From: a bacterium ADurb.Bin374
GTDB lineage: Bacteria; Riflebacteria; Ozemobacteria; Ozemobacterales; Ozemobacteraceae
Assembly (NCBI GenBank): GCA_002068715.1
Contig: MWAR01000609.1
Span: 1 to 14,072, forward strand
Length of the DNA stretch: 14,072 nt
Reading direction: 5' to 3'
Part shown: positions 13,912-14,072 of the stretch, piece by piece
How positions within the stretch are numbered: the stretch's first letter is position 1
How the letters are laid out: each line of letters begins with the position of its first letter
Position numbers and translations under genes: made by a program
Notes under the pieces: model-generated
What the model saw: only the letters and a program-made list of their open reading frames with translations
Told to the model about the DNA's origin: nothing
Database searches by the model: none

Positions 13912-13927
13912 ACGATATTTTGACGAT
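13909..13927. repeat. Direct repeat TTGACGAT x2 at the predicted transcription start
   Basis: TTGACGAT occurs at 13909-13916 and 13920-13927, an 11-bp period (about one helix turn). The pair covers the predicted start of the operon transcript, just downstream of the -10 box. That is a usual place for a repressor operator, but the half-sites are short and no regulator is encoded in the window. Confidence 0.4.
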
Positions 13928-13931
13928 CCCC

Positions 13932-13960
13932 ATTATACGACGAGGGGTAAGGTACATCAA
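13932..13960 (-). promoter_or_regulatory. Predicted sigma70-type promoter of the pilB operon
   Basis: On the minus strand, TTGATG (13955-13960, four of six bases match TTGACA) is followed by 17 bp and then a perfect TATAAT (13932-13937). Transcription should begin near 13925, leaving a leader of about 68 nt before pilB. The site lies 24 bp beyond the stop of the partial gene at the right edge. It suggests housekeeping-sigma expression; no RpoN-type GG-N10-GC element was noticed here. Confidence 0.65.
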
Positions 13961-13983
13961 ACGGTTGCCCGGTGACAACAAAA

Positions 13984-14072
13984 TCAATATTTCATTCCCG
14001 TCGAGTCGGCGGCGACAATACTGATGAAATCGAGCGCCTTGGCGGTGCTGGCTGTGCCATCCGGCAATGGAT
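13984..14072 (-). CDS. Probable 3' end of an upstream gene (partial)
   Basis: On the minus strand one frame is open from the window edge to TGA at 13984-13986, encoding 28 residues: PLPDGTASTAKALDFISIVA then ADSTGMKY. Third positions are mainly G or C (about 20 of 28), and the composition is protein-like, unlike the two other minus-strand frames. The family cannot be told from so short a tail. The pilB promoter starts 24 bp after its stop, so the pil operon can be transcribed on its own. No clear terminator was seen between the two. The fragment could be a chance open frame. Confidence 0.4.
   Translation of the reverse strand, partial: PLPDGTASTAKALDFISIVAADSTGMKY

Noticed and set aside
14024..14072. 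Possible plus-strand gene start MKSSALAVLAVPSGNG
   Set aside because: It looks a little like a signal peptide, but there is no ribosome site and the opposite strand has a more convincing gene end. It runs off the window, so it cannot be settled.

Overview
The window looks like part of the chromosome of a Gram-negative, two-membrane bacterium. The DNA is GC-rich (by eye high fifties to about sixty percent, not counted). Codons mostly end in G or C, most starts are ATG, and several genes have clear Shine-Dalgarno sites. The proteins include inner-membrane and periplasmic type IV pilus parts and a probable outer-membrane barrel. I cannot name the phylum. The mix of pil genes with TPR/HEAT repeat proteins and the repeats at the left edge would suit an environmental, little-cultured lineage, but that is inference.

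All supported genes lie on the minus strand, so transcription runs right to left. At the right edge (13984-14072) is the probable 3' end of an unidentified gene. A strong sigma70-type promoter follows (TTGATG, 17 bp, TATAAT; 13932-13960), then a leader of about 68 nt with direct repeats and a hairpin. Ten genes come next with gaps of only 4-72 nt, so they are probably one operon of about 13.6 kb: pilB ATPase (12094-13857), pilM (11017-12087), pilN (10437-11012), pilO (9819-10400), a PilP/GspC-like protein (9157-9804), a HEAT-repeat protein (7824-9140), a TPR membrane protein with a C-terminal zinc ribbon (5173-7786, broken by a frameshift at a GC dinucleotide run), a 1077-residue TPR membrane protein (1932-5165), a site-2 (M50) metalloprotease (813-1859), and a small exported, probably outer-membrane, beta-rich protein (204-788). 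A short hairpin plus T-run terminator (122-141) lies past the last gene, inside a longer imperfect palindrome that resembles dispersed environmental-genome repeats.

The first five genes encode the cytoplasmic motor and the inner-membrane alignment complex of a type IV pilus or type II secretion-like machine. PilB powers assembly, PilM is the actin-like cytoplasmic hub that holds the PilN tail, and PilN, PilO and the PilP-like protein reach into the periplasm. The platform protein PilC, retraction ATPase PilT, secretin PilQ, prepilin peptidase and pilins are absent here. In their place are a HEAT scaffold and two paralogous proteins, each with a periplasmic TPR domain, one central membrane helix and a cytoplasmic TPR domain. 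The larger one has a layout like FimV/HubP. My main hypothesis is that the two TPR proteins and the HEAT protein are dedicated scaffolds of this machine in its lineage. The protease and the barrel at the end may be part of the system or passengers.
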